Below are positions 44,491 to 53,765 of a DNA stretch of 64,000 nt, in pieces (the first letter of the stretch is position 1; the number at the start of each line of letters is the position of its first letter). The position numbers and the translations under genes were made by a program. Source of the stretch: Exiguobacterium sp. s48 (lineage in GTDB: Bacteria; Bacillota; Bacilli; Exiguobacteriales; Exiguobacteriaceae); NCBI RefSeq assembly GCF_018617395.1, contig NZ_JACSKC010000001.1, forward strand, positions 620,001-684,000. Direction: 5' to 3'. A model generated the notes under the pieces. It was not told where the DNA came from. It made no database searches and saw only the letters and a program-made list of their open reading frames with translations.

Positions 44491-45669
44491 ATGAACTATT
44501 ATCAACAAATTGATCCGGTCATCGGTTCGACGACGGACTATGATCGATTTCAAATACCACGAATCGAAAAATCAACGGACCGTTTAGACCAGTTACCGGA
44601 CGGGGCATCTGTTCAAACGAAGGCACTCGTCAGCACTGTCGAGTTGAAAGAAGGGAAGAGCGGTGCGAAGTGGCTACAATTAAGTGTCACGACGGCGAAC
44701 GGGATGATGCGTGCCAAACATTGGCTCCGTGGTAATGAAGATGAGCTACTTCCGATCTATGAGTCGGGTGTCATCGAATTGTCCGGGAAAATCGACGTCT
44801 ATCCAAAACCGGATGGCGCCAAATCGATTACGATTGATCGCGTCCACCCCATCTCGAAAGATGAAGCGATCTCATTATTACCAGGTTTACCAGGGGATGA
44901 GACGATGGAACAGTTTGCGGATGAATTGTTCAGTATACTTGATACGTTGTCACCGGCAGCTCAACAGGTTGCGGTTGGACTACTTGAACTGGTCTGGGAT
45001 GATTTCGTTTTGTCGCCCGCGGCACTTTACCATCATCACAACTATGCGGGAGGTCTATTAAAGCATACCGTATGCATGCTTCGTCTCGGCTACAGGATTC
45101 AAGAGCAAGATGACTATTTGGCGATGGTGTTCCGTGTAATCAAAGAAGCGGAGCAGTTGCACAAAGTCGACCTTTGGAATACGATGAACGGTGTTAAAAT
45201 CGAACAGGCATTTAAAGGAACGTTTGAATCACTGTATGCCGCCTGTGAAGCGATGGCCGAACAGAAAGAGCCACTGAATTGGGATGAACTTGCACTTGGA
45301 ATCCTTTTCCATGACATCGGGAAAATATATGAATACAGTCATCTGTTATCTAGTCCGAATCGTTTTGAGAAGTTATCTCCCGTACAGGGCACAAGTGAAA
45401 CGACTGGCATCTCCATCAACCCGATTGGGAAATTGATCGGGCATATGCCATATGGTGGGCTATTGTTTGAAGAAGCGTTACGCCAGAAGTCGATTCAATT
45501 ACCGCTAGATGTTCATCATCGTATCTGGCACATGATTTTATCACATCATGGAAAACGAGAATGGGGATCGAGTGTCCTCCCGATGACGACGGAGGCATGG
45601 ATGCTTCACTTGATCGATTTATTAGATGCGCGTTATGAGAAATGGGCTCGCGCGCACGAAGATTTGTAA
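44491..45669 (+). CDS. yhaM: YhaM-like 3'-5' exoribonuclease
   Basis: This 392-aa protein joins an OB-fold nucleic-acid-binding region (about residues 40-130) to an HD-domain phosphohydrolase. YHHHNYAGGLLKHT near 185, LFHDIGK near 275 and LSHHGKREWG near 350 give the metal-binding histidines. B. subtilis YhaM is about 314 aa; an extra stretch of roughly 50-60 residues (near 215-265) enlarges this one. ATG 44491 follows GAGGAGGG. It leads a four-gene run with the COG0523 GTPase, exonuclease and RNase H-like genes. Confidence 0.85.
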   Translation: MNYYQQIDPVIGSTTDYDRFQIPRIEKSTDRLDQLPDGASVQTKALVSTVELKEGKSGAKWLQLSVTTANGMMRAKHWLRGNEDELLPIYESGVIELSGKIDVYPKPDGAKSITIDRVHPISKDEAISLLPGLPGDETMEQFADELFSILDTLSPAAQQVAVGLLELVWDDFVLSPAALYHHHNYAGGLLKHTVCMLRLGYRIQEQDDYLAMVFRVIKEAEQLHKVDLWNTMNGVKIEQAFKGTFESLYAACEAMAEQKEPLNWDELALGILFHDIGKIYEYSHLLSSPNRFEKLSPVQGTSETTGISINPIGKLIGHMPYGGLLFEEALRQKSIQLPLDVHHRIWHMILSHHGKREWGSSVLPMTTEAWMLHLIDLLDARYEKWARAHEDL

Positions 45670-45684
45670 GAAAAGGGTGATATC

Positions 45685-46635
45685 ATGATTCCCGTACAAT
45701 TAGTGACAGGGTTTTTAGGAGCAGGCAAGACGACGTATATGAACCGTTTACTCGCGGCGACGGATGAAAAGATTTGTCTGATCGTCAACGAGCTCGGCGC
45801 GATTAATATCGATGAACAATTGATCGTCAAGATGGACCAAGAGCAGATTGAGCTCTCGAACGGATGTATTTGCTGTTCCATCCAAAATGATTTGAGTAAG
45901 ACGTTCTATCAACTCGCGGCAAAACAAGAAACATTCGACCGAGTCATCATCGAGACGACCGGTGTCGCCGATCCCGCACCAATCATTCAGACGATTTATT
46001 ATGATGAATATTTGCGACAACACTTTAAAATGAACGCCATCTTGACGGTTGTGGATGCCAGTCAAATGGACCGTGAACTGTTCAAAGAAGGCATTCATCA
46101 AATCGCTTATGCCGATCTCATCTTGTTAAATAAAACCGATTTAGTGTCGTCGGATGAACTCGATCAAGCACGCCGCCGAATCGAACAACTCAATCCGACG
46201 GTAAGGATTGTGGAGACGATTCAAACAGAAGGCGATTACGAACTCCTCGAGAATACGTTCCAATTGTCACGTGTCGATGAACAGAAATTGAGTCAACTGA
46301 CAGAGACGAGTGAATCGGTCTCCTCCCTTCGTGCCATCACGTTGAGTGCCGAGCGTCCGTTGTCTCGGGAGCGCGTGACCCGTTACGTTCGTGAAGTCTT
46401 GATGCACTACGAGGATGAGATGTATCGGATGAAGGCGATTGTCCGCTTACAGGATGAGGAGCGCAAGTTTGTCATTCAAGCGACGAATCAGTTGATGGGC
46501 GCGACATTTGCAAATGAGGTGCATGAAGGGGACCGTTCCGTGTTTGTTTGGATTGGGAAGGAATTAGACCAAGAGGCACTAGCACGGGGATTAAAAGCAT
46601 GTGAGGTGGAGCAAGATGAAGCTTATTCTAGTTGA
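45685..46635 (+). CDS. COG0523 (G3E) GTPase, putative metal chaperone
   Basis: This 316-aa CobW/YciC/ZigA-type P-loop GTPase delivers or handles transition metals. It has Walker A GFLGAGKTT (residues 9-17), the metal-binding CICC motif at 61-64, and NKTD near 150. Zinc, cobalt or another metal could be the ligand; no metal-responsive box was recognised upstream. It starts 15 nt after yhaM-like gene and overlaps the exonuclease start by 20 nt. Confidence 0.87.
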   Translation: MIPVQLVTGFLGAGKTTYMNRLLAATDEKICLIVNELGAINIDEQLIVKMDQEQIELSNGCICCSIQNDLSKTFYQLAAKQETFDRVIIETTGVADPAPIIQTIYYDEYLRQHFKMNAILTVVDASQMDRELFKEGIHQIAYADLILLNKTDLVSSDELDQARRRIEQLNPTVRIVETIQTEGDYELLENTFQLSRVDEQKLSQLTETSESVSSLRAITLSAERPLSRERVTRYVREVLMHYEDEMYRMKAIVRLQDEERKFVIQATNQLMGATFANEVHEGDRSVFVWIGKELDQEALARGLKACEVEQDEAYSS

Positions 46636-47398
46636 CGGATTTAATTTGTTATCCCGTTATTATTTTGCGACGGAGCGAAGACGGGCACAAGATCCGGAAG
46701 TGACTGTGAAAGGATTACTCCGGAAAGTCGATTCTTGGATGACAGACTTTTCCCATATCGCTTTCTTTTGGGACGGGACACGAGAGTCTACCCACCGTTA
46801 TGCGATATATCCTGAATATAAAGCAACGCGTAATGGACTCCCGGAACCGCTTTTCGAAGACTATTTGAAATTGAGAGCTGCTTTAGATGAACGAGGAATC
46901 TTACAATCCGAGTTGACGGGATATGAGGCCGATGATTTGATGGGTGCCGTCGCGACAGCGTTCCCGGGCGAATCATATCTCTATTCCTCGGACCGCGATT
47001 TACTTCAGTTATTGTCTCCGAACGTGTTTCAAATCATGCCGAAAAAAGGTGAGGAGCAGCTCGTCAATGAAGCTTCTTTTGAATTGATGTATGGCGTGAA
47101 ACCATATCAGTTTGTCGACGTGAAGGCATTGCAGGGAGACTCTTCGGATAACATTCCAGGGGTACGTGGCATCGGTCCGAAGACGGCGACGATTTTGATT
47201 CAGCATTACGATACGATTGAGACGCTTTATGTGCATGTTCAAAATGAAACACTCGAAGCGTCCCATCAAAAATATGCCAAAAAACTGGACGGGAATGAAG
47301 AGATCGCCCTCTTGTCGAAACGACTGTCACAGATTGATATCCATGCACCTGTCAACACGGATTGGGAGGCGTACCGATTTGGTTCACATCTATTTTGA
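46616..47398 (+). CDS. 5'-3' exonuclease (YpcP-like)
   Basis: This 260-aa protein is a stand-alone Pol I-type 5' nuclease. LVDGFNLLSRYYF at the start, the metal-binding ELTGYEADDLMG near 105, SSDRDLLQL near 125, and the helix-hairpin-helix GVRGIGPKTATILI near 180 are typical. It can remove RNA primers and flaps. The start is ATG 46616 within the COG0523 gene. In B. subtilis the YpcP gene is also beside an RNase H-like gene, as here. Confidence 0.9.
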   Translation: MKLILVDGFNLLSRYYFATERRRAQDPEVTVKGLLRKVDSWMTDFSHIAFFWDGTRESTHRYAIYPEYKATRNGLPEPLFEDYLKLRAALDERGILQSELTGYEADDLMGAVATAFPGESYLYSSDRDLLQLLSPNVFQIMPKKGEEQLVNEASFELMYGVKPYQFVDVKALQGDSSDNIPGVRGIGPKTATILIQHYDTIETLYVHVQNETLEASHQKYAKKLDGNEEIALLSKRLSQIDIHAPVNTDWEAYRFGSHLF

Positions 47399-47771
47399 CG
47401 CGGCCACCAATCAGACGTCTGGAGAGAACGGAATCGGCGTGTGGATCAAGTCGTCCGACGGTACCGTATCGACGTTTAAACGTCGAATGCAAGGATTGAC
47501 GAGCGTTCATGCGGAATTGGCTGCATGTGCTTATGCGCTGGAGCAAGCGCATGTATTGGAAGGCGAAACCTCATTCATGTTGTATTCCGACGCCGAAGTG
47601 ATTGTTCGCGCACTAGAGCAACGTTTCATGAAAGATGCTTCAGCGAAACCAATGTTTCTGAAAGCGCTGATTGCCTATGATGAATTGCCAACCGTGTTCT
47701 TGAAATGGATCCCACGAGCGGAGAATCGGGCAGACGTGATTGCACGTGACGCATTGAATAGTACGAATTAA
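47379..47771 (+). CDS. RNase HI-like protein (YpeP-like)
   Basis: This 130-aa RNase H-fold protein shows the acidic residues Asp7, Glu46 (HAELAAC) and Asp71 (YSDAEV), and a C-terminal Asp in ENRADVIARDAL. It resembles B. subtilis YpeP. It is short and the DG after the first Asp is DA, so RNase activity needs testing. The start is TTG 47379, 9 nt after GGGAGG; it overlaps the exonuclease end. Confidence 0.8.
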   Translation: MVHIYFDAATNQTSGENGIGVWIKSSDGTVSTFKRRMQGLTSVHAELAACAYALEQAHVLEGETSFMLYSDAEVIVRALEQRFMKDASAKPMFLKALIAYDELPTVFLKWIPRAENRADVIARDALNSTN

Positions 47772-47802
47772 GCGACCGAGATCATTCTTGGTCGCTTTTT
47801 TG
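47770..47802 (+). terminator. Terminator of the exonuclease/RNase H operon
   Basis: AAGCGACC (47770-47777) pairs with GGTCGCTT (47790-47797), with T-run. Confidence 0.85.
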
Positions 47803-47875
47803 ACGGAGTCATTTCTTTTTAGATGGTTTTTCGCTAAAATGAAAGCGTAGTCAACTATAGAGGGGGAATCATACA

Positions 47876-49276
47876 ATGGATTATCGGATTGAACGGGACA
47901 CAATGGGGGAAATCAAAGTTCCAGCGACAGCGAAATGGGGAGCACAAACGCAACGTAGTCTCGAAAACTTTAAAATTGGAGCGGAGAAGATGCCGCTTGA
48001 AATCGTATACGCATTCGCCATTTTGAAAAAAGGTGCAGCTTTAGCGAACGCTGAACTCGGTGTACTCGAAGAAGAGAAAGCCGCAATCATCGCAGAGGTG
48101 GCAGATGAGATTTTAGCAGGGCAACATGATGCGGAGTTCCCGCTTGTCGTCTGGCAAACAGGGTCGGGCACGCAGTCAAACATGAACGTCAACGAAGTCA
48201 TCGCACATCTTGCGAATGAGAAGTTACAGGCACGCGGTGCGTCAATCACGATTCACCCGAATGATGACGTCAATAAATCACAAAGCTCGAACGATACGTA
48301 TCCAACGGCGATGCACATCGCAGCCATCCTTTCCGTACAAGATGATGTCCTTCCAGCAATCGACTCGCTGTACGGAACGCTTTCACAAAAATCGGAAGCG
48401 TATATGGATATCGTTAAAATTGGTCGGACGCACCTTCAAGATGCGACGCCGGTCACACTCGGTCAAGAAATTAGTGGATGGGTCCGGATGCTTGAATTGT
48501 CAAAACAGATGATTGAGCGCACGATTGAACCGCTCACAGAGCTTGCTCTTGGAGGAACGGCCGTCGGAACAGGAATCAACGCACACCCTGAGTTCGGCGA
48601 AGCCGTAGCGAAGAAAATCTCAGAAGAGACGGGTAAATCGTTTGTGACAGCCGTCAACAAGTTCCACGCCCTCACGAGTCACGATCAACTCGTCTTCACG
48701 CATGGTGCGTTAAAAGCACTAGCGATGGACGCGATGAAGATTGCGAACGATGTGCGTTGGTTGGCTTCTGGACCACGTGCAGGAATCGGAGAAATCACCA
48801 TTCCGGAGAATGAACCAGGAAGTTCAATCATGCCGGGTAAAGTCAACCCGACCCAAAGTGAGGCGCTTACGATGGTTGCCGCACAAGTACTTGGAAATGA
48901 TGCGACAATCGGTTTCGGGGCGAGTCAAGGGAACTTTGAATTGAATGTCTTCAAACCGGTCATCATGTATAATTTCCTTCAGACTTGTCGTCTATTGACG
49001 GACAGCTTACATTCATTCAATGATCATTGTGCTGTCGGAATCGAGCCGAACCATGAAGTGATCTCACGTAACGTGGAACAGTCACTCATGCTTGTCACGG
49101 CACTTAACCCGCATATCGGATACGAGAATGCGGCGAAAATTGCTAAAACGGCACATAAAAATGGCACTTCTTTAAAAGAAGCGGCATTGGAAACTGGTTT
49201 ATTAACGGAAGAACAATTTGATCAATGGATTCGCCCTGAAGAGATGACGTCACCGAACTTAAAAGTGAAAAAATAA
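47876..49276 (+). CDS. fumC: Fumarate hydratase class II
   Basis: FumC interconverts fumarate and malate without an Fe-S cluster. The 466-aa homotetramer shows [15 protein letters not shown] near residue 100, the active-site His in [10 protein letters not shown] near 185, and the signature [15 protein letters not shown] near 315. It is oxygen-stable. GGGGGAATC precedes the ATG. Single gene with its own terminator. Confidence 0.97.
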   Translation: MDYRIERDTMGEIKVPATAKWGAQTQRSLENFKIGAEKMPLEIVYAFAILKKGAALANAELGVLEEEKAAIIAEVADEILAGQHDAEFPLVVWQTGSGTQSNMNVNEVIAHLANEKLQARGASITIHPNDDVNKSQSSNDTYPTAMHIAAILSVQDDVLPAIDSLYGTLSQKSEAYMDIVKIGRTHLQDATPVTLGQEISGWVRMLELSKQMIERTIEPLTELALGGTAVGTGINAHPEFGEAVAKKISEETGKSFVTAVNKFHALTSHDQLVFTHGALKALAMDAMKIANDVRWLASGPRAGIGEITIPENEPGSSIMPGKVNPTQSEALTMVAAQVLGNDATIGFGASQGNFELNVFKPVIMYNFLQTCRLLTDSLHSFNDHCAVGIEPNHEVISRNVEQSLMLVTALNPHIGYENAAKIAKTAHKNGTSLKEAALETGLLTEEQFDQWIRPEEMTSPNLKVKK

Positions 49277-49279
49277 CAC

Positions 49280-49305
49280 AAAGCGGTCGCAAGACCGCTT
49301 TTAGT
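49280..49305 (+). terminator. Terminator of fumC
   Basis: AAAGCGGTC (49280-49288) pairs with GACCGCTTT (49293-49301) across a GCAA tetraloop. Confidence 0.88.
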
Positions 49306-49369
49306 ATGTCTTTTTTAGGACGTAGGTCCTAGTGATATGTAAAACAATAGAAAATAAATAAGGAAATAG

Positions 49370-49398
49370 TTGTATTTTATCTTGAGAAGTCGCATAAT
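49370..49398 (+). promoter_or_regulatory. Promoter of the GGDEF protein gene
   Basis: TTGTAT (49370-49375), 17-nt spacer and CATAAT (49393-49398) form a good vegetative promoter. Confidence 0.5.
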
Positions 49399-49444
49399 CG
49401 AAACATAAGAGAATTCGGGGAGTACGAACATAGGGGGGACGAAG

Positions 49445-50935
49445 ATGGAGCAAGGTCAACTCACTGAGCGTATACATATGATTTTGAAAAAGATATCGGA
49501 GTCGAGACAAATTCCAAAAAGCGATATCGAGTTTCTACTCGATTGGATGAAGAAGGAAGTTCGGCAGCGACGGTTGATGCATTTGTTAGAAATCTTTAGT
49601 CGTGTCGAGTCTGACGCGAAGGAGTTGCCAAGCGTCCTCACACAAGCGGAAGCTTTGACCTTGATCTCTCCTGTGAAACGTTATATCCATACTGTCTTGG
49701 GGATTGAACAAGAGGATGAAGATCTCGTCCTCATCTTATCCGCAAGCTTTTCCACATTTAGTCGTTACAAGTCTCGCGTTGAGAAGCTCGGGGCACGACC
49801 GGTATTTTTGCAGACCCTTGAAGAAGCCGTCGAATACGATTATGAAGATGTGCCGAAAGCCATTATTATGGACGTGGAATTATGGCCACAATTCAAAGAA
49901 CGAGATATCCAATCGTTCGTAAGCAAGATGAGAAAGCTTTATGTGCCTCTGATTGTTATCGGAACGAACGAACATTATCGACTTGCTGCGTATTCTTACG
50001 GGTTCGACGATTATTGGGAATCGTGGGTGCCGATGGAGGAACGATTGGTGCGTCTTGGGCTACATATTGAAAAATCTCGCCTCGTATCAAAAGCGTTACT
50101 CGTGGATGAATTAACGGGTGCTTTCAACCGTAAGTATTTAAAGGCGACCTTTTCTCGGTTCATTTCGAGATTGGAGCGGTCTGGTGAGAGTTTTGCTGTC
50201 GCACTGCTTGATATCGATCACTTCAAACAATTGAACGATACGTTCGGTCACTCGTATGGGGATGACGTACTTCATCGTGTGTCTGAAGAAATCCGACATG
50301 CCATTCGTTCAAGTGATGAGCTCATCCGATACGGTGGCGAAGAATTTTTAATCCTCTTAAACGTCTCAGACCGTGCCATCGTCGAATCGGTGCTCGAGCG
50401 AGTTCGAACACGCATTGAAGAGATAGAGTTTCCATACGAGCACCAGGTGACGGTGTCGATTGGATACACACGTGTCTGTCAGACAGGCTATACACTTGGT
50501 GAATGGTGTGCCTATGCGGATGAGGCGCTATATAAAGCGAAACGAGATGGACGAAATCGTGTCGTTCGATACACGTCTGCTGTTCGTGAGGAGAAGCGGA
50601 TCGCCTATGTGACGATGTCTGCCAATACCTATACATCGCTCGCTGATCGACTGCCGAAAGAGCACCGTCGCTATGAAGTCGTATACCGTCCTTATGAAGC
50701 GTATTCTTGTAATGACAATATCGAGATGTTCGTTTTGGACGATGCACGAGCACAAGAAGCGAGAGGGACGTTGTCTGCTGTGAAAGAGCAACGAGGCAAA
50801 TACAGCCACATTCTTGCTGTATCGAAACGAACGGCGTCTGAACTCGAAGCGATCTATGACGATTATGCGGACGGAGGACAGGACGAAGTCATCACGAAAA
50901 AAATTGAACAGTGGCTGGAAAAATTGCCAGACTAA
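49445..50935 (+). CDS. Diguanylate cyclase with receiver-like flanks
   Basis: This 496-aa cytoplasmic protein has an intact GGDEF domain (about residues 225-385) with GGEEF near 297-301 and the upstream DELTGAFNRKYL start. It should make cyclic di-GMP. The flanks look like degenerate receiver domains: residues 95-215 (LVLILSASF, AIIMDVELWP, LIVIG) and the C-terminal 395-496 (RIAYVTMSAN, FVLDDARA). In both, the strand pattern is kept but phosphoacceptor Asp sites are not clearly complete. No transmembrane segment is seen. Confidence 0.85.
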   Translation: MEQGQLTERIHMILKKISESRQIPKSDIEFLLDWMKKEVRQRRLMHLLEIFSRVESDAKELPSVLTQAEALTLISPVKRYIHTVLGIEQEDEDLVLILSASFSTFSRYKSRVEKLGARPVFLQTLEEAVEYDYEDVPKAIIMDVELWPQFKERDIQSFVSKMRKLYVPLIVIGTNEHYRLAAYSYGFDDYWESWVPMEERLVRLGLHIEKSRLVSKALLVDELTGAFNRKYLKATFSRFISRLERSGESFAVALLDIDHFKQLNDTFGHSYGDDVLHRVSEEIRHAIRSSDELIRYGGEEFLILLNVSDRAIVESVLERVRTRIEEIEFPYEHQVTVSIGYTRVCQTGYTLGEWCAYADEALYKAKRDGRNRVVRYTSAVREEKRIAYVTMSANTYTSLADRLPKEHRRYEVVYRPYEAYSCNDNIEMFVLDDARAQEARGTLSAVKEQRGKYSHILAVSKRTASELEAIYDDYADGGQDEVITKKIEQWLEKLPD

Positions 50936-50967
50936 AAAACAGACATCATGATTCGATGTCTGTTTTG
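50936..50967. terminator. Bidirectional terminator, GGDEF gene and dfrA
   Basis: AAAACAGACATC (50936-50947) pairs with GATGTCTGTTTT (50955-50966). The dfrA stop (50946-50948) straddles the arm and loop. Confidence 0.88.
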
Positions 50968-51434
50968 TCGTATTGTTTGAATGAAAAGGCATATGCGTGT
51001 GTTTCGTCTTGCGGGTGGTCGGTTGTATTCGTAACCGTCCATTTCCCGGTTCGTTCGGGATAATACGTATCGGCCACGAACGATGCGGCGACTTCCGTTG
51101 CATAGATTCGGCTCGTCATCGGCATCGTCTGTTCATATAACGTGGCGCCACCGATGACAAACCATTCTTCCTGTTGACTCATTTCAACGAGACTGTCTAA
51201 ATCATGCCACACCTCGACTTCATCGGCTGAAAAGGAAGCATCAGATGTGACGACGATATTGCGTCGGTTCGGCAACGCTTTACCGATGGACTCAAACGTC
51301 TTTCTTCCCATCACGACCGTTCCGCCAGACGTGATGACCTTGAAATGTTTCAAGTCATCTGGCAAGCGCCATAATAAATCATTATCTTTTCCGATTTCGC
51401 GACCTAGTCCATATGCGACGACGTGTGAAATCAT
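50946..51434 (-). CDS. dfrA: Dihydrofolate reductase
   Basis: DHFR (162 aa) regenerates tetrahydrofolate from the dihydrofolate made by Thy[21 protein letters not shown] with the catalytic acidic residue, [18 protein letters not shown], and [11 protein letters not shown] are typical. Residues at drug-contact positions look ordinary; no special trimethoprim resistance is inferred. Coupled to thyA by an ATGA overlap. It shares a terminator with the GGDEF gene. Confidence 0.96.
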   Translation of the reverse strand: MISHVVAYGLGREIGKDNDLLWRLPDDLKHFKVITSGGTVVMGRKTFESIGKALPNRRNIVVTSDASFSADEVEVWHDLDSLVEMSQQEEWFVIGGATLYEQTMPMTSRIYATEVAASFVADTYYPERTGKWTVTNTTDHPQDETHAYAFSFKQYDKTDIES

Positions 51435-52225
51435 ACGCTCACTTCTCCTTTAATGTGCGGATGCGGGTCATAGCCTAGAATTTCAAAGTCTTCAAAACGG
51501 AAAGATTCGATTGAAGGGACGTCTCGAACGATGTTGAGTTGTGGCAACGGACGTGGTTCACGCGACAACTGAAGTTCTACTTGCTCAAGGTGATTGTGGT
51601 AGATATGTGCGTCACCAAGGGTATGCACAAAGTCGCCGACTTCAAGTCCGGTCACGTGCGCCACCATGTGTGTGAGTAATGCATATGAAGCGATATTGAA
51701 CGGTACTCCTAAAAACGTATCTGCGCTTCGTTGATACAATTGACACGAGAGTTTCCCGTCGGCGACATAGAATTGGAACAATAGATGACATGGCGGGAGG
51801 GCCATCTCGTCAAGCTGTCCTGGGTTCCATGCCGACACGATCAATCGTCTCGAATCTGGATTCGTCTTGATTTGTTCAATCACTTGAGCCAACTGATCGA
51901 CAGAAGAACCGTCCGGGCGTGGGAAAGAACGCCACTGTGAACCGTATACCGGACCAAGATTACCTTCCTCGTCTGCCCATTCATTCCAAATGCGGACCCC
52001 GTTTTCTTGGAGGTATCGAACGTTCGTCTCTCCTGAGATGAACCATAATAGTTCGTGAATGATGGAACGAGTATGTAATTTTTTCGTTGTGATCAGGGGG
52101 AACCCTTCTTGCAGATTGAAACGCATTTGGTAACCAAATACACTCGTTGTCCCGGTTCCAGTCCGGTCTTCCTTTACGACACCTTGGTCTAGGATGTGTC
52201 GACATAAGTCATGATATTGCTTCAT
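51431..52225 (-). CDS. thyA: Thymidylate synthase
   Basis: ThyA methylates dUMP to dTMP using methylene-THF, producing dihydrofolate for DfrA. The 264-aa protein has [16 protein letters not shown], the catalytic Cys in [12 protein letters not shown] near residue 146, [14 protein letters not shown], and [20 protein letters not shown] lies about 10 nt upstream of the ATG. The thyA-dfrA operon is standard in Bacilli. Confidence 0.97.
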   Translation of the reverse strand: MKQYHDLCRHILDQGVVKEDRTGTGTTSVFGYQMRFNLQEGFPLITTKKLHTRSIIHELLWFISGETNVRYLQENGVRIWNEWADEEGNLGPVYGSQWRSFPRPDGSSVDQLAQVIEQIKTNPDSRRLIVSAWNPGQLDEMALPPCHLLFQFYVADGKLSCQLYQRSADTFLGVPFNIASYALLTHMVAHVTGLEVGDFVHTLGDAHIYHNHLEQVELQLSREPRPLPQLNIVRDVPSIESFRFEDFEILGYDPHPHIKGEVSV

Positions 52226-52347
52226 AGGTGATGTGCCTCCTTCTCATTCTTCTACCACTAAAGGTATCAATTGTAGGGAGGAAACACAAGATATAGTGGT
52301 GAGAATCATCCTTAATCAATATCCTGGAAAAACAATTGTCATTCTTC

Positions 52348-52374
52348 GTTTTCGCGACTGTCGCTTTCGGGTAT
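52348..52374 (+). promoter_or_regulatory. Sigma-B-type promoter of the DJ-1/PfpI gene
   Basis: GTTTTC (52348-52353), 15-nt spacer and GGGTAT (52369-52374). A TATAAT (52372-52377) overlaps it, but no matching -35 at 17 nt is seen, so sigma-B is preferred. Confidence 0.5.
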
Positions 52375-52403
52375 AATGGGGAATGAATAAAAGGAGGGGT
52401 TTG

Positions 52404-52928
52404 ATGAAATTACAAGGGAAGAAAGTCCTTCAACTTGTCAGTAACGACTTCGAGGATTTAGAGCTTTGGTACCCGGTGCATCGCCTTCGTGAAGAGGGAG
52501 CACACGTGATCCTCGCTGGGGAGAAGGCCGATCACACATATATCGGTAAATACGGTGTGCCCGCAAAATCTGACGTGGCGTTTGATGATGTCGACATCAC
52601 ATCGTTCGATGCGATTCTCGTGCCTGGCGGTTGGTCACCTGACTTATTGCGCCGTTTCGAGTCGGTGAAAGGATTCGTCCGTTATATGGATGAACAAAAA
52701 CGACCAATCGGTCAAATCTGTCACGCCGGTTGGGTATTGATTTCGGCGAACATTCTAGACGGGGTGAACGTGACGAGCACGCCGGGAATCAAAGATGACA
52801 TGGAAAATGCGGGAGCGATTTGGCATGATGAGCCGGTCGTCGTCGATGGTCATATCGTCTCAAGTCGTCGTCCGCCAGACTTACCAGATTATATGCGCGC
52901 GTTCATCGACGTGTTCGCAAAACAGTAA
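52404..52928 (+). CDS. DJ-1/PfpI family protein (general stress protein 18-like)
   Basis: This 174-aa protein has the DJ-1/PfpI fold with the nucleophile elbow GQICHAGWVL near residue 103 and the closing HIVSSRRPPDLPDYM. Relatives include B. subtilis YfkM (GSP18), PfpI and YhbO-like proteins, with deglycase/protease-like activities debated. ATG 52404 follows AAGGAGGGG. Its upstream sigma-B-like promoter fits general stress. The Bax-inhibitor-like gene starts 26 nt after its stop. Confidence 0.85.
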   Translation: MKLQGKKVLQLVSNDFEDLELWYPVHRLREEGAHVILAGEKADHTYIGKYGVPAKSDVAFDDVDITSFDAILVPGGWSPDLLRRFESVKGFVRYMDEQKRPIGQICHAGWVLISANILDGVNVTSTPGIKDDMENAGAIWHDEPVVVDGHIVSSRRPPDLPDYMRAFIDVFAKQ

Positions 52929-52954
52929 CTGAACCATAAAGGAGCTATTCAACG

Positions 52955-53689
52955 TTGAACTTAAAATCGAATCCATTACTTCGTAAATCAATGCAGTCCA
53001 CAGCTTACAGTGCCGAACCGATGACGAAAGCAGGAACATGGTCTAAAGTGTTCACCTTGCTGTTACTCGTGACAGCGGCAGCCGGTACGACATGGCTAGT
53101 CGTCCCGACAATCGGAGAAGGGCTATTGTTCCCGCTCATGATCGGGTCACTCATTCTCGGCTTTATCTTTGCGTTGCTTATCACGTTTAAACCGAATACA
53201 GCACCGGTCGTCGCACCGCTATACGGGATTATCGAAGGGGTCTTTGTCGGCTCGATTTCGTATTTCTTTGAAGCGATGGTCCCTGGTATTGTGGGACGCG
53301 CCGTATTGACGACGTTTGTCGTTGCCTTTGCGATGTGGTTTGTCTATACGACAGGGCTCGTCAAAGTGACACAGAAGTTTAAAGCTGGTGTCATGGCAGC
53401 CATGTTCACAGTCATGTTGTTATACCTCGTGCAACTCGTGATGAGTTTGTTCGGCTCAGGCTTGGCATTTATGACTGGTTCAAGCCCACTTGCGATTGGT
53501 GTTCAATTTGTGATTGTCATCGTCGCTTCACTCGCGCTCGTCTTAGATTTTGACTTCATCGCGAGTCAGGTCGAAGCGCGGGCACCGAAACAGTTGGAAT
53601 GGGTCGCGGCATTTGGATTAATCGTCACGCTCGTCTGGTTGTATATTGAATTGTTAGATTTACTTTATCGTCTAGCGATGAGAGAATAA
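52955..53689 (+). CDS. Bax inhibitor-1/YccA-family membrane protein
   Basis: This 244-aa protein has about seven hydrophobic segments and the BI-1/YccA pattern, including PLYGIIEGVFVGSISYFFE and DFDFIASQVEARAPKQLEW with conserved acidic residues proposed to control Ca2+/H+ leakage in YetJ. Start TTG 52955 follows AAAGGAG. It is likely co-transcribed with the DJ-1/PfpI gene. The substrate is not known for most bacterial members. Confidence 0.87.
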   Translation: MNLKSNPLLRKSMQSTAYSAEPMTKAGTWSKVFTLLLLVTAAAGTTWLVVPTIGEGLLFPLMIGSLILGFIFALLITFKPNTAPVVAPLYGIIEGVFVGSISYFFEAMVPGIVGRAVLTTFVVAFAMWFVYTTGLVKVTQKFKAGVMAAMFTVMLLYLVQLVMSLFGSGLAFMTGSSPLAIGVQFVIVIVASLALVLDFDFIASQVEARAPKQLEWVAAFGLIVTLVWLYIELLDLLYRLAMRE

Positions 53690-53694
53690 GAATC

Positions 53695-53727
53695 AATCAT
53701 CGATCCGTTGGGTCGATGATTTTTTTA
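53695..53727 (+). terminator. Terminator of the BI-1-like gene
   Basis: AATCATCGA-CC pairs with GG-TCGATGATT across a GTTG loop, followed by T-run (53713-53727). Confidence 0.88.
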
Positions 53728-53742
53728 CGAAAGGATGTGTCC

Positions 53743-53763
53743 ATCTGTCTGCACAAGACAGAT
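53743..53763 (+). repeat. Short inverted repeat before the FAD oxidoreductase start
   Basis: ATCTGTC (53743-53749) and GACAGAT (53757-53763) are perfect 7-bp arms that end 2 nt before the ATG. It takes the place where a ribosome binding site would lie. Confidence 0.55.
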
Positions 53764-53765
53764 TT

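Noticed and set aside
49317-49332. Small inverted repeat AGGAC-GTAG-GTCCT after fumC
   Set aside because: It is short, has no T-run downstream, and follows a stronger terminator.
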